Source of the DNA: Setophaga petechia
Taxonomy: Eukaryota; Chordata; Aves; Passeriformes; Parulidae
Assembly (NCBI GenBank): GCA_024362935.1
Contig: JANCRA010000032.1
Location: forward strand, 6,251,001-6,315,000
Length of the DNA stretch: 64,000 nucleotides
Direction of reading: 5' to 3'
Below are positions 37,210 to 50,873 of the stretch, in pieces (position 1 is the stretch's first letter; the number at the start of each line of letters is the position of its first letter). The notes beneath the pieces were generated by a model. The model ran no database searches. It saw only the letters and a list, made by a program, of their open reading frames with translations, and was not told the origin of the DNA. The position numbers and the translations under genes are program-made.

Positions 37210-39150
37210 GATCCATGAACAAATCTTTGAGCTCCAAAATATATTAATACTCTAGTTCTAGAGACCAAAAAAATTTTTTTCTTCAATTCAGGTCCCCTTT
37301 ACATCCCTTTGTGAGCAATCATTTGGCAACTGTTATGAAAACCTCAGATCCACTGATAAAAATAAACTGCATTCAGGTGCTAATGCCATAATTTTAAAAG
37401 TAGAAGTATCTGCTTCTGAAGGATGGGAATATTTCCTCTTAAATCCAATGGAAAATATGCCTTTAAAAGTTTCAGAATAAATTCCCATACTTAGGCTATT
37501 CTCGGTGCAATACTCTGCTGTTGGAATGAATCCATTTTTGCTCTCCTTGAAAACACATAGCCCCATGCTGACTTGCATATTGTTTAGACAAGCCTAATGC
37601 TCTGCCCTTTGTCTGGTCTATTTAAAGAAAATCAATCTGCATTCCTCTGATGAACTTCATAGGCACTGGTATTAGACACTTGCTTAGACTCGCCTGCTTA
37701 ATGGAACACGTTCTTATTCCAAGCACCATTTTTTTTAAAGTAATAATAAGACAACCAAGAGTTTACCAAAAAGAGGTCATAGGTGGATGATAATTATTGT
37801 GCAGGAGGAAAATCCTTCTTAGACAGTCAGTGACTGCAGAGAGGAATTCCTTTCAAGCTCGAGCAATTGTCTTAAACACCTACTCTTGCACACATAAGGA
37901 TAAGCTATGCACCAGACAAAGAAAAGGAAACAGATGCCAACAAAAATCAAGGAAAGAGGAGAAGGAAGGCAGGGAAAAAAAGCTGTCAAGACAATGAACA
38001 TCACTTTGATATGTTTGGGAAATGACTGGGTTAAAAGCAATTCCTTAATTCACCTTTTGAATTTGTGCTGGGCTTCATGTCTCCTGGCTTTCCCTCCCTA
38101 GCTGTTTGTCCATCTGTCCATGCTTTGATTGTAACTCCTGTGGGTGAGGAATCTACCTTCTTACCTGTCTGGAAACTGCCTGGATTTATTTTAATCTTTA
38201 AAACCTGTCAAGTCTGGACAAAGTTAATTTATGCAAATAACCTGAGGTCTTGGACCTTTTGGATGAAGAAATGCTCTTCTTGTAAATTGGCTCATTGGGA
38301 CCAAACAGAAAAGTGGCTGCATGCCTCTATATGATTATTGTTTAGGAGTATTTACAGCATGGAATGTGCTGTATGTGATATTATCTATGCATCTCCAAGT
38401 ATTGTACTTTAACACTATCTGGTAATTGCAAAGATTTTAAAAGAAGAAACTTTTCTGCTTTGAAGGCAGAAGGAAGTAATTTTGCCTTCATCTCTCTTTT
38501 CCTTCTGCTTGTTTTCAATTGAAAAAATAAGAAAAAACAAGCAGTAACTAACCAAGCCCTCAAAAAAACAATACCATGTAGGGAAACCCATTCCAAATGA
38601 CACCAAAAGGATGAATATTGGTTAATATCTGTGACAAGGTTTCTGCTTAGTAGTGCACTCTCCATTTCTGGTGGTCTTTTAAAACCTTCTTGTTGTTCCA
38701 GCCACATCCATACTTGTCACTTGTGCCAGACCCACAGGGGAAAGAAATTGGTGACAGCATCTGAGCAGTGGTGCACTCTGACCATGACAGCCACAAGAGC
38801 AGCAGGGCTGCAGCAGAGCCAGTGCTCACTGCTCCCAGCACAGCTCAGCTGCAGCTGCAGGTCAGGACTGAGCTATAGCACTGAGGCTGAAGACAAACAC
38901 ATCTTCAGAGGTGGAGTCCTGCAGCTCTCTTAGTATGATGGCTGGAGTCTTCTCCTCTCACAGATCTACTGTATTCACTCACACTGTGAAGGAGAGTTGA
39001 TAACACATCAGTGACAGGCTTATCATCTCCAGCACCGTTTCCTATGCACTGCAGTTACTGCAGCCATGACATGAGCTAAGCCATCAGTAAAAGAGGGGGA
39101 TACTGCCTCAAGTCTCTCTCTTCTTTTGGATCTTCATAGGCTTTGCCTTT

Positions 39151-39165
39151 GGGGGGGGGGGGGGG
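39151..39165. repeat. G15 homopolymer
   Basis: Fifteen consecutive G. Runs of this kind are hard to sequence, so the true length may differ. Confidence 0.9.
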
Positions 39166-39502
39166 AAATGACAATAAAATTCTGATTTTGTTTTCAAGCT
39201 GAATGCCAAGGAAATTAAGTTAATATAAAGCAGGCTGCTGTTTGAAAAAGACTACATATTTGTGAAATTTATTTGGGCCACTAAGTGGCAGTTCATGAAA
39301 AGACAAAAGAGTTTGTCATCATCAGCTGAGTCACCTTTTAAACACCAGGAAGCAGTGAATGTAGTAATCATCTAAGTAGTTTTTGCATGCTTTCTGTGGG
39401 GATGATGCTGGATGAGGATCCATTTGATCCACGTGAACTGAAAATGCAAGAGTCATAATGCCCTAATTTTCTTTAAGAGCAGAAGTTGAATGTTCCATAT
39501 GG

Positions 39503-39606
39503 ATAAAGCCTTACAAAATAAGGGCCTTGTCACCCTTGCAAAATCATGGCTCAAATAAAGTCTTATAAAATAAGGGCCTTGTCACCCTTGCAAAATCATG
39601 TCTCAG
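39503..39606. repeat. 52-bp tandem duplication (2 copies)
   Basis: Units 39503-39554 and 39555-39606 share AAAATAAGGGCCTTGTCACC and CTTGCAAAATCATG, with about four differences in total. This is a simple local duplication. Confidence 0.95.
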
Positions 39607-40237
39607 GCCTGCTACTTCAGCTAAGCAGAAAAGGACTGTGGGCAAGAACTTGGCTGAATTGGAGGTAGAAAATAAGTTATATAACCATTACATGCTCACA
39701 TCATGGTTTATGGTGGTTGGGTGAATTATATTTGTTATACTTAAATGGAATATAGCTGATAATGGGCAAACTGCTTGAAAAGGCCTGGTTTTTGCAATAA
39801 AGGGATCTTCTTTGCACTTGCCTGGGGACTCTCTGTGTTGCTTTGCTTTGTACAGTTGAATAGCAAGAGAAAGTCATCCTGACCGGTGTTCCTGCCATCT
39901 AGCTGTTTAGATATTTTTACTTAGTTGTGCCTGCACGTACATGGAAGATGGTCAAAAAAAAAAAAAAAGAGGAAAAATAAACTGCTCTGTGCTGGCTGGA
40001 TTAATTTCCTTTTCAGCATTCACAAGATGCACATACCAATGTCTCAAAGCAGCAAAATAATTATGTCAGGCAATGGTGGACTTTTCTAAAATCAATCTAT
40101 TGATCTATTTATCTGACTACAGCAAAGATCTTAATATCTTTTATTCAGTGCTCTGAGTCAAGTTTGCTCGGTGTTACCAAACCATTAGGAAGGAGGCTTT
40201 CACCATGCAGAATGGGCTGCCTGGCTTGCATGCACAG

Positions 40238-41298
40238 TGTGGTGGTTTGATACTGGCCCAATACCAGGCACCCAGGAGTCACTTGCTCACCCTCTCCTGC
40301 CACAGCTGGGCAGAGGAGAGAAAAAAAATCAATGAAGGGTTGAGATAAGGAGTAGGAGAAAACATTTCAAGGGCAAAACAGGCTCAGCTAAAAGTTGCAA
40401 AGTGAATTTATTACTAACAGAATCAGAGGAGGCTAATGAGAAGTAAAATAAGTCCTTAAAACACTTTTTTCGCTCCAGCCCCTCCCTCCTTCCCACCAAC
40501 AGCACAGGGAGACAGGAAATCGGGGCTTTGGTCAGTTCATCACTGAGATTTTCTTCTGCTGCTCTGGGAGAGGAGTCCTTCCCCTGTGACACCATGGGGT
40601 CCCTCCCACAGGAGACAGCTCTCCATGAACTGCCCCAGCCTAAGTCCACTCTCTCGAGCAGCAGCCAAGCCACACCTGCTGCAGTGTGAGCTCCTCCATG
40701 GGCACAGTCCCCAAAAAACTGCTGTGGCACGGGCCTCTCTGCCACGGGGTGCAGTTCTTCAAGGACAGGCTGCTCCAGCCTGGAAGCAAAGGTCTCCTAT
40801 CTCCACTAGGACTTCCACTGGATCACAGCCTCCTGCAGGCATCCACCTGCACCTACAGGGGCACCTCCCCCATGGGCTGCAGGTGGATCCCTGCATCCCC
40901 CATGGTTCCCCACGGGCTGCAGGGGCACAGATGCTTCACTATGGTCTGCACCACAGTGAGGAATCTCAGCTCCAGCGCCTGGAGCCCCTCCTCCCCTCCT
41001 TCTCCACTGACCTTGGAGCCGCCATGTTGTTTTCCCTCATATGTCCTTACTTCCTCCTCTCCTCTGATTAGAAGGAAGAACAAGTATCCTTTGTTTTGAT
41101 TTTCTTCTTAAATTTGTCATCACAGAGGCATTACCAACTTCTCTCATTGGCCCAGTTTTGGCCAACAGCATGTCCATTTTCAGAGCCATCAGAGATTGGC
41201 TCTGCTAGACATAGTGGAAGCATCCAGCAGCTCCTCACAGGAACCATATTTGTGGCTCCCCTGCTACCAAAAACTGGGCTGTGCAAAACCAATGCACA
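40238..41298 (-). mobile_element. About 1.06-kb LTR, same family as 12574-13639, minus strand
   Basis: Read on the minus strand, it starts near TGTGCATTGGTTTTGCACAG and ends in ATCAAACCACCACA. Its segments parallel the 12.6-kb copy: TTTTTGGTAGCAGGGGAGCC versus CTTTGGTAGCAAGGGGGGCT, GCCAATGAGAGAAG versus GCCAATTAGAAATG, and CCTCTGATTCTGTTAGTAAT versus CCTCTGATTTTGTTAGCAAT. AATAAA on the minus strand lies at 40407-40412, at the matching place. The left end is firm. The right end is uncertain by a few bases, and I found no clean target-site duplication. No internal retroviral genes adjoin it. The 161- and 137-codon plus-strand ORFs and the 138-codon minus-strand ORF lie wholly inside the LTR and are not genes. 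Confidence 0.9.
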
Positions 41299-41472
41299 TG
41301 GGAACCAGTCTAGAATAGACTGGGTGATCTTCAGATAGGTCCATCTCAAAACCAGAACACCTCAGCAGAGATCACAGCCCTGGAGGAGATGTCATGGGCT
41401 GCTTTGATCAGAAGTCAATCCCAGCCCCTGTTTGAAGGCCACATCCACCTACAAGGTAACGCAGTTCAACTT
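41299..41472. other. Short spacer between LTR and CR1
   Basis: No recognisable feature. It may contain decayed CR1 sequence upstream of the clear match, but I cannot show that. Confidence 0.4.
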
Positions 41473-41610
41473 CTTGGAAGTGTTCAAGACCAGGTTGGAT
41501 GGGGCTTTGAGCCACCTGGCCTAGTGGCAGATGTCCTTGCCTGTAGGAGGGAGGTTGGAACTAGATGGCCTTTAAGGTACCTTTCAACACAACCATGTTA
41601 TGATTCTGTG
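41473..41610 (+). mobile_element. CR1 LINE 3' end, plus strand
   Basis: CTTGGAAGTGTTCAAGACCA, GGTTGGATGGGGCTTTGAGC and GGTTGGAACTAGATGGCCTT follow in the family order and spacing. The terminal tail is GTTATGATTCTGTG. It is a short 5'-truncated copy with low divergence from the remembered consensus. Confidence 0.95.
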
Positions 41611-44600
41611 TCTAGGCCAAACAAACAGCACGAGAAGGTCGTAGGGACAAGAACTGCAGGGAGAGGTACAACTGGGAAAAACTGGTTAAAGGCAGAAGTG
41701 TAGAAGAAATAGAAATAAGAAAAAGTGGGGACATGAAATGAAAACTGTGGAAGGAGTAAAAGGTGAAAGAAGTGCATGCAAGGAAAAAGGGCAGGAAATC
41801 TCTGTGAACAGATCCCCTCCATCCTGCCCTCAGCTACCAGTCATTGCTGATCAATATCCTGTGCCTGCCAGTAGCTGAGGGCAAGGGCTTCAAGCAAAGG
41901 TGAAAGCCACCTGAAATGAGCTATTGCATTGTGATACAGCTAAAGGGAAGTTTCTTTTTCACTTCAGGGAGCTATTTGCCTACAAATGGCTTTTTTTCCT
42001 TATAAATTTGATTTTAACAAGTGCAACAAAATTATATTCATCTTGATCACCTATCTGTGTCTAATCCTTTTAACCTTCTGCAAAGTGTTTCTCTTGAGTG
42101 ATATTTGTCTTGGGGTTACAGAACTAAATTATGTACTCTGGTTTTAAATGTTAGTTTTTAAATGTTTCCTTTTCCAATTGATTTTTTAAAATTTTATCTG
42201 CAGCATCCAACACATATCTTTCCATTCATTTTAGATGACAGTTTAATATCACCTTATACATTTCCTCTCTAGACTAGTCATAACAGTAGCTAGCCAGCAA
42301 AAAAAAAAAAAAAAAAACATAAGCAGTATCTGCTAAAATATTACCTTTTTTGAACAAAAGTATTGAAAATATGGGGGTTTAGCTTTCTTCCTAATATAAC
42401 ATGGAAACCTTTCATGTCAGTAATCACTTCATTACTCCATCTGGACTATAGTTTTACCTTTTAGCAACAGGAGTGACCAAAACTGCATAAGATGTAAAAT
42501 GTGGAGACAGCACTGACTCACAGACTGTTTTCAAACCCTGATACATGCAGTACCTTCTAATTGTCTGTTTTTATATTGCCTCTCCTCATGGGGCCAATGT
42601 CTTCCTCATCTCTCAAAACATAATTTTTCCCCTTTATTTAGATAGAAAATTAAAAAAAAAAAAAATCTGGACGAAAAGTGTTACCATTTCCTTTCAATAT
42701 GAGTTCCCTTCTACTGCCACGTACATTTGTCACTATCCTGGCTACTGATCTGGTAGATCCCTCAAACTTTCATCCGAAACTTCTGCTTTGGTCAATAATA
42801 GCATTGATAACACTGTCACACAAGGGTTAATTAAAATCAAGAAGGTAACAGCTGGTTTAGCAGACTGACTATAAAATAACATTTTTTATTTTAATTAGAA
42901 AGGGAGCAGCAAGACTATATCTTTTGCAAAAGAAGGGAGATGTATTCTGAAGAAAAAGATTAATTTGGTGGAATCTGAAAGTTGGATTACCTAGGAAAGC
43001 AAAATTGTCCTATCAGGAAGTACTTTTCTCTGTGGCAAATGCAATCTGAGACAGAAGAAATGCAGAGACAAAATCTCTAAGCAGGTAGACCTAGGAATGT
43101 CTACAGCAAACCAAGGAGCAGAGAGGTGAGAAAAAATACTTGGTTTAAATTAAATAGAGTAAGCAAGTTCTTTTCTTTCATTTCTTGATCTATGTCTTTT
43201 ATAAGCATTGGCAGACGTGTTGTCAATTTTGCTTAAATAAATCCACCCTTTCCACACTCTCCCCCACCATTCTACCATAACTTGGCTTAAATTAAGAGCA
43301 GTTTTGGCTGACAGCAAAGCATTCCTTCCCTAAGGATTTTCAGGAATGTACAAACCAGAGTAGTGGAACACCTTAACCAGACCTCTGCATCCCCAGCACA
43401 TTTCTCAGCCTTCCCAGTGGGTCAAGGACCCTCCAGACTGTACATCAGTACATGACCTGCTCTCATGGGGTCAGGAGGGACACTAACAAGGGCAGGCTAA
43501 AAGGCCTTTCCAGCATTTATCAAGATGTTAAAGAATATGCCAAAACTGAGTCAGGCCAGTGTAAAACCACTGTAACCCTGAAGCAGAACATCCAGTGACC
43601 CTGGCAGTTCCTTAAATTCACATTTAAACTCTTGAAAGGAAATAATTCAATGCCACAGCATGCAAATTCAGAACAGAGCACTCTCTATCTGTTTGTTTTT
43701 GGGGAAATTATGCAGGATCTGATCACACATATACACAAGGGCCATTTTACCATTTTTTCTTACCAAAGGCACCCACAAATATTCCATGGAAGGACACAGA
43801 GCTATAAGGAATTAGCTTTTTTTGGATAAAAAATACATAAGTAGTTTATTAGGCAGAGTCTTAGACACACTTGTGCTTCATATCTGTGGAAAGCATTGTG
43901 CTCAAAATGTATTTGTATTGCCCAGCATAGTTCACTGATCTAATCAAAGTTCTTACACCTCCCTATAACCCTGCACTCACACACATCCTGAGACCATTTC
44001 AGCTATCCAAACACAGTAATTCTTACCTGCCTACAGACAGAGCAGGAATTTATATGTTTAGACTTGAGCTGAGAATAACTTCATTTTTAGGAAGAAATGC
44101 ATGTTTTGGTTTAATTCCCATTTGAACAAAAAATTTTACAGTTTAAAGATTTATCAAAATCTGGGAAAGTACTGTACCCTATGTAGTTTTGGGAACAGCA
44201 GCTCACTTGGCTGGCATCCTCTGAGCTCTTCCAAGGCCATGGGCACTGGCATCTAGGGCTGCTCCATGTCCAGTTGCCCCCCTTCCCTCTGACACACTTC
44301 TGGCTAACCAGCCAGGGGGTGGGTAAATCACTATCAAAATTGGACAGACTTCCACTTGTAGGTTTCAACAACCGTCCATTTTATTTAAAGAGAAAATATT
44401 TCATTTTTTGTTGTGTCTGACCAGGTTGTATCGTATAGGCTGGATAAAGATAAATCTTTGCAATATGTCAGTTTGAATAATGCTCTGAAGCCAAACATCT
44501 GGAAATATATATTTTATCAGTGTAGCCTGTGTCAGACAAGTTAATGTTGATACTTTAAGTGTTCCTATCCTTATTTCCAAGACCTGGATCATGTTATGGG

Positions 44601-47600
44601 AATTGCAGTGCTCATGGCAAAATGACTGATATGAAACTACAGGAATTTTAAGCCCTTGGGGGTAATGGTATGCTTTAGTAATCTGATGCAGAGCTGAACT
44701 TCATGCTGATTAAGCAGAGTGGCCATCTTAAATTGATTTCCAGAAAACATTTAGCTTCTAAAATGCTTTTTGTTACAAGAACTTTGTGGAGGGAGCACAG
44801 ACTCTGCTTCTGGCATGAATTAATAAAGAACTGGTTGGTGTCTTAACAAAGGCACCCCCGCCCTCTTTGTCCCTCCCTTTGGGCATCCCTAATATAAATG
44901 CATCACTAGCTAGACTGTCCTTTCTGCCCTTTTAAACACAAAGAGGTTCTAACTTGAGATTATTTTCCTTTCCAGTGTTACACTCCCTTCTCTCCTGTTT
45001 TTCAGCAAAGACTACTTATCAGTGATATTATAGCTTGACACAGAGAAGGATGTTTTTACAGTTTTTGTTCAAGTGGGACAGCTGGATTTTCCACCGAGGA
45101 GGTGGGGAACCAGACTCCTCTCTTGATAACAGCCTATTCATGTGTCCTGAGCAAGGCTCTGACACCACCATATCTGGAAATGTGTCCTGCAGTTCAGTGA
45201 ACACCGACATGGGTGAGAAATTCAGCAAGTCCTGCAGGTAGCAAGTTAAATGAACCAAGCAAAACCTACCAGCCTTGCAGATAGGAAGATCTACTTTCTC
45301 CTGTAATGAAAGCACAACTAATATCTCCACTAAGCAGAATGTGATTTTCTACTAGTAATCTGATGGCCCATTCCAGGAGAACATTTTATGACTATAAATT
45401 TTAAAATCTTTATCAGTGGGAAAGCCCAAGTCTTGGCACAAATATAAACAGTGATGATAAATTAGACACAAGCAGGGTGTAACTTCTCAAGATCCCAGGC
45501 TCTGTCTAAATTTACAAGCTGTTTGCTGTGGCTTATGGTAGCATAAAATATTTTAGTCACCTAGCAAAGTGAGAACTCAGAATGATTGAGAAGTTCTTAA
45601 CCGGCTGCTCTGATTAACAGTGGGTAAATTACTATCAGTGCTGGTAATAAATGCCATTAACAGTAATTCACTGAAAACCCATCTTTAGGCTCCAGCCATG
45701 TCAAAGTTTAGCTAAAAACAACTGACCAGTCTTGGCAAGTTCCAAGCTTTGTTTGCTTCCCCATGACTGCTTGAAGATGTTGTAGGATGCAGTGGGCTGG
45801 GCACACTTGTGCCTTGAAAAGGATGGGAATGGCTTTCTTATCAGCTATTACTCTTTCCTTCAGCTGCAATGACACCTGAAACATATTTCTGTTTGAAAGA
45901 AAGCAATGCTCCTCTGCTGCCTCCAGCTGCAGCAGGAAATGGGGACCCAGCCCTACAGCAAAATTCAGTGCTCTGCTGTGAACTTCATCCTTCAGGAGAA
46001 AACCAGAATGAAGTCTGGTGGAACTTTTGGATCTCCAAAGGGGTTACCCTCTCCTGCTCCCTGCCTGCCCTCCCTCCTCCCTGCCTTCTGCCATGGAACA
46101 CCTTCTTTGCATTTGCCCCAGAGTAACAATATACAATTGTGTCACTCTCTGTCAACTGAACACAGCAAGCTCTGGCAGGGAACAGATCCATCCTATGGTT
46201 CCTGACTAATAGGCCCTTATGTGAAGCACAAAAGCAATCATATTATGTATTATTGTAATGAGGAGAGTCATTATTCCCTTAAGTTACAGTGAGGGAATAT
46301 GCCATAAATTAGCCCCTTTATAATATTTATAAATATTATATTTAACAATCTATAGCGACATAAGCTATTATGGTCACAACACAGCTTCTTTACTGGGACC
46401 TCAAGTATTTGTTTCAAATAATTCTATCATACTCTTTCACAGCAACATGACAAAAAGCTATTGCTTTTTCATATGCGTACAAATTTGTGGTGAATTTCAT
46501 AATAATGCATTGCTTTAGCTCAGTATGTCTGGTACTGAACTTGAATTACAAAATGCAAGCCTCACTGCTTTCCTAGTCTTGGGCATTTCTAGCACATACT
46601 TTGCTATGTGATTTGATGTGGTTCTGGTTTTGGTGTTTTGAAATCCATATGGGCCAAATACACTGAACTTGACTCACTGAGTTATCCAGAATCACTGAGA
46701 AGGGAACATGGCAAAAGGCACACAAAGGTTATGAGACCTTTTCCTCAGGGAACAAAGCTGTGCCCAAGACAAGGATTTGGTCAAATGCAACTTCCCCATA
46801 AGAAATGAGGTGATCATTTGTTTAATCAACCTAATGAGCCACTGGCTGTTCACAGCCACACACAGATAGACATTTCTGGTGCCGTGGCTTTAGTGAAGCA
46901 GCACATGAAACATCAGGCATTTGAGCTGATGCTGATGCTGTTCCATTTCTGGAACTGGCAGAATATTGGTCTTTTAGAATATTCAGATATTGAATAGCAG
47001 TGAACTGTCAGCTAAAGCTTCAGGATAACAGTAACAAGAAGTCAGCCTGGGCAAGGAAGATTTGTGCACAGACATGAGATAGAAGGATACTGTCAGCACT
47101 CCACATAAATGATGAAACAAGAGCAGGGGAATACTTAAAGAAGCACATGCAACACTGGAAAAATAACACAGTAATTATTTTAACCTATTAGGTGTTCATT
47201 CCAACAAAAGTAAATTGGCTTTTTATTCCCATACTGGTAGTAATGTATTCATCCACGCACATTGTATTTCCTATTTTCATTAGAGAGGAACCAGTGTGCA
47301 TGCAAGTAATTACAAAAAAAACTTCAGGCTCCTAAAATATGCTTATCTTGCAAGAAGCTGTTGTTAAATAGCTTCATCTAAGTATGCTGTACATAAGAGA
47401 AATACAACACATTCTTAATTTTATAGTTTGTCATGTGAAATATTTTTAATAAGACATTTTCATTAAATTTTACTGTTTCTGCTATCTGGAATAAGTGTTC
47501 AGATATGAGACATCTGATCTGCTCCTCAGAGCTTGTTGACAAAAAAATAATTAGGGTTTTTTTAAAAGGTCTCGAAATGATATTTTCAAAAGATATCTGA

Positions 47601-50600
47601 TACTCCATCTTTCTCCTCACCCAAAATCTCATTCTTTAGTGAAATATCCTTAACTCTCTCATATTTACACATCCTTTTTCCTGTCTCATCTATCAGCCCT
47701 CAAACCTTTAATGAACTTTCCTCCTCCACATAGCAAGTCTGCCTCACATTGCTTCACATCTTTCCTGCCACAAAGGCTTTTTGTGTGAGTAGCCAAATTT
47801 CTTAGTCCCTGTTCCCTGACAGTTTGGAAAGCACATTTGGATTCACTGGGGTTCAGTCATGGTATCAGATGATTTCATGAAAATAGAGCTGCACTTTCAT
47901 GGTGTGTAAGTCTGCCTCAGTATTTACACAAGTTACTATTGTATTTCAATGATTAGTTATAGCTAAGAAATAGCAGCAAACCTGCAGCTCAGCTTGCTCA
48001 TTTTTTGGTTGTAAAAGATGCAGAATGGTTGTGTGTGTTTGCTGGTTTGATTTTGGGGGATTTTATGTTGTTTAAAATATCTTTTTGTTTACTTTAAAGC
48101 TATGATGAATCATAAAAGAAATAATAGCCAAAAAATTATACTTCTGAAAAGAAATAAGCACAACAAAGATTTTGCTGGAATAAGACTTTCCCATAAGGGT
48201 TGCTTCTTGGTCTCTGACATCCTCCATGCAAATGTGAAGTGAAATTGTCATATAGTGTCAGTGCAGTTGTCACAGAACTGCATGACCAAATGAAGATCTC
48301 ATGGCCCAATCAGTGTTTTGTCATGGGAGGTCATTAGGTAGACATGAGGAGGGACACTAGGGAAGGCTGGAGCCTTGTCTGCTTCTGCTATAGAGAGCTA
48401 TAAGCCCAAGAGCAACATTAATTTGAGTTGCTTCAGTTGTCATTTAGATCCTCTTTTTTATAGGCTCTCTTCTCCAGGACTTTAAATAAGAGTTTGTGTT
48501 TAGAGCAGTAAGTGGACGTAGTTTGGGTTCCTTCAATATATAGGTTACAAAAATATGTCGTGGCTATAAGGCAGGTTTTTGGAGCATTTCTAAAAATTAG
48601 GACCATGTCTGCTTTCAAGAGGGTATTATGTTGGAACTTCATTAAAGGGTTTTCTGTGGTATTTCTTGTTCCCTCTGTAAATGCAGTTTAATGGAAGAAA
48701 AAGAGAGAATAGCTGAATGGAATGCATAAATTTACAGTTCTTGCTTATATCCAATGCCATTTGGGAGAATGCTAATGTGGTTATTAGAATAAGTTCCTAT
48801 ATTGGGTCAGTAAAATTTTCAAATGCTTTATTTAAGTTTTTCATTTTTCTGGGGTTTTTCTCAAGGAAAAAAAATGGAAGAGGAAGAAGACATTTGCATG
48901 GCATGACTCTTGGATGTAAGAACATTTAAGAATCAGCATCTTCAATTTTAAGGTCTTCTCAGTAATTATAATCAATGAAATTTGAAGCACCAGACTTGAG
49001 GTGTCTTTGTTTAAAGTTCAAGAAAAAATAGATTTTTTTTTTTTTACTTATGCATTCCTATGCTACTCTGTTCTGCTAATGTATGAGAGCAAAGTTAATT
49101 GCATAGGCTGGGAAATGGATTGCTTGGACCTGAAGTACTAGTTAAATGAAGTTAAAACTAGGATTTTTACTCTTCATTGCCCTGAGTATTGCATGTTTAG
49201 TTACTCTTAAACCAAGTGGGTGTAAAATGTCATTGCTGCCATCGTGTATTCTGATTAGGTAAACAAAATACAAATTAATTTGGGGTAGTTGCAAGGACCG
49301 AAAGATGTTTTATGCTCAGGTCCTATTAATATATATATGTATGTTTATTTGATGTGTATTACCTAAAGTATTACCATGCCCTCTTGTATGAAATGCTTTC
49401 AAGAAATTGAGTGAGCTGAGGAGGTAACAAGAACTCAGGTACAGGTATTTCTAAAATGAAAAGATAAAACTGTTGTAAGTAAGGCAATGTCCTGCAAAGC
49501 CTCACATTTTCTCTCTTAAAACTATCTACTTTGAAAAGAGGTTCTTGCTAAGCTGTTTGCCTAAAAAGCAAAGCTAAGAAAGAAATTAGCAGAAGTAAAG
49601 TAATCCTTTAACATGCTTCTCTTGCTGTTCCTAAAACGCTGGTGACAATCTCGCCCCTCAGACAGCGTCCATAGTAATGTAAATACAAAACCTACCCCAA
49701 AAAGAGAGCTGAAGCGTGAATATGTGAATGCCCCTACTTATCTCTCATGTACAGCCACCATGGTCTTTTATTTCATGTTCAGCTAATACAAATCTGCATA
49801 TCAAAGAAAGTAATAAAACTTCATAAGCCACAGAAGTTGCTTTATTTAAAATTAACACAGCTGCTTTTTTTATATAGTTTCAAGTTAATCTATTAAAAAC
49901 ACATAGAATGACCTCTTACGAAGACAGCAATTACTTGAAAGAGTAACTTACCAGGACAATGCCCAGCTTTACACATTTTGGAGAAGTGTCACTTTTTCAG
50001 GCAGAAGGAATTTATCATATCAAAACAGCTATTATCAAATAATCTGCCATGGACCTCTTAACATGGAAAAAGAAAGAAAAAACTTCCCACTTGCTTTTTA
50101 ACAGCATCTGGTTTGAAGGGTTTGGATAGAATGTGGCCTCCCATCCCCTAGTGTGAATGTTCTTTTCTTTTGCAAAAACCTGCCCAGGCCATCTACAGCC
50201 TTTGGCAATCTCCTCAGCAAAAATGACACTCAGATGGAAAAGGTGCCATATTTGCATCATGTGGATCCTTTTTTTTTTTCAAAATCTAAGCCTTTAACTT
50301 TTTATGTAATATCTTAGGAGGCAGAGTGATATGGACAGAAATAAGTAAGCAACTCCACTTGACACTAAAGTCCAACTCTCACGTTCCTTGATTCCTCACC
50401 CTGTTTTTCACAAGCTCAGTGTAGCAATCTGCAAGCCTCCGAAGTGGGAGTGAAATACTGCTAAATTGAATTTCCCTCTTCATTTTCCCTGCTTGCTGTT
50501 TCTTCATCTCCTTTACAAATGTAGAACTCACTGCACAGGAGATACTTCATACCAACACGTCAGTGGTGATTTCTGAGCTGTCTGGGACTTTTCTGAGTTT

Positions 50601-50734
50601 CTATATTTATGCATATGCTGGACCTTGTTCGTTGCCCCCTCCAGAAAAGGAGGCTCTCAGTGAAGGTGGTTGACTGTCCCTGTTCACTCCACATTGCTTC
50701 AGAGGTTTTGCATTTTTCTCACTGTTGAAAGGGG
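41611..50734. other. Long unique AT-rich interval, no gene seen
   Basis: Includes A19 at 42299-42317, an A-rich run near 42652 and T-rich runs near 49030 and 50270. ORFs are at most 100 codons and overlap on both strands. The 46210-46440 part is AT-rich but complex in composition, the sort of text that can be a conserved non-coding element; this cannot be judged without alignment. Confidence 0.5.
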
Positions 50735-50873
50735 CATAACTCTTTTGAAGGCCGTGTGGGATGGGCTTGGTGGCTTCTCTGGGTTTTGCTTTGAAGAACT
50801 AAGAATAAACCCCATAAGCATTATATGGTACTTGATTAACTGTCTAGCACATTTTCCACTCTGTGATTCTGTA
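50735..50873 (+). mobile_element. Possible strongly decayed CR1 tail, plus strand
   Basis: GAAGGCCGTGTGGGATGGGC resembles the CR1 words AAGGCCAGGTTGGATGGGGC. About 100 bases later comes CCACTCTGTGATTCTGTATG, which resembles the CR1 tail at about the expected distance. The text between them is not convincing, so this call is tentative. Confidence 0.4.

Larger units (their letters stand above)
37210..40237. other. Unique AT-rich DNA, no gene seen
   Basis: Contains a G15 run, a 52-bp tandem duplication and an A15 run at 39954-39968. ORFs up to 108 codons carry no recognisable domain. The 38690-38930 segment is relatively GC-rich but unidentified. Confidence 0.5.

Noticed and set aside
36698..37255. 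185-codon plus-strand ORF
   Set aside because: It is mostly the non-coding CR1 3' region (36830-37209). The match to CR1 at the nucleotide level explains it.
39278..39294. CCACTAAGTGGCAG, considered as a CTCF site
   Set aside because: One mismatch at a key G of the core and no supporting context. It is also a short imperfect palindrome likely to arise by chance.
40586..41099. 161- and 137-codon plus-strand ORFs rich in Pro/Ser/Leu
   Set aside because: They lie wholly inside the minus-strand LTR, in its GC-rich middle, and overlap each other in different frames.
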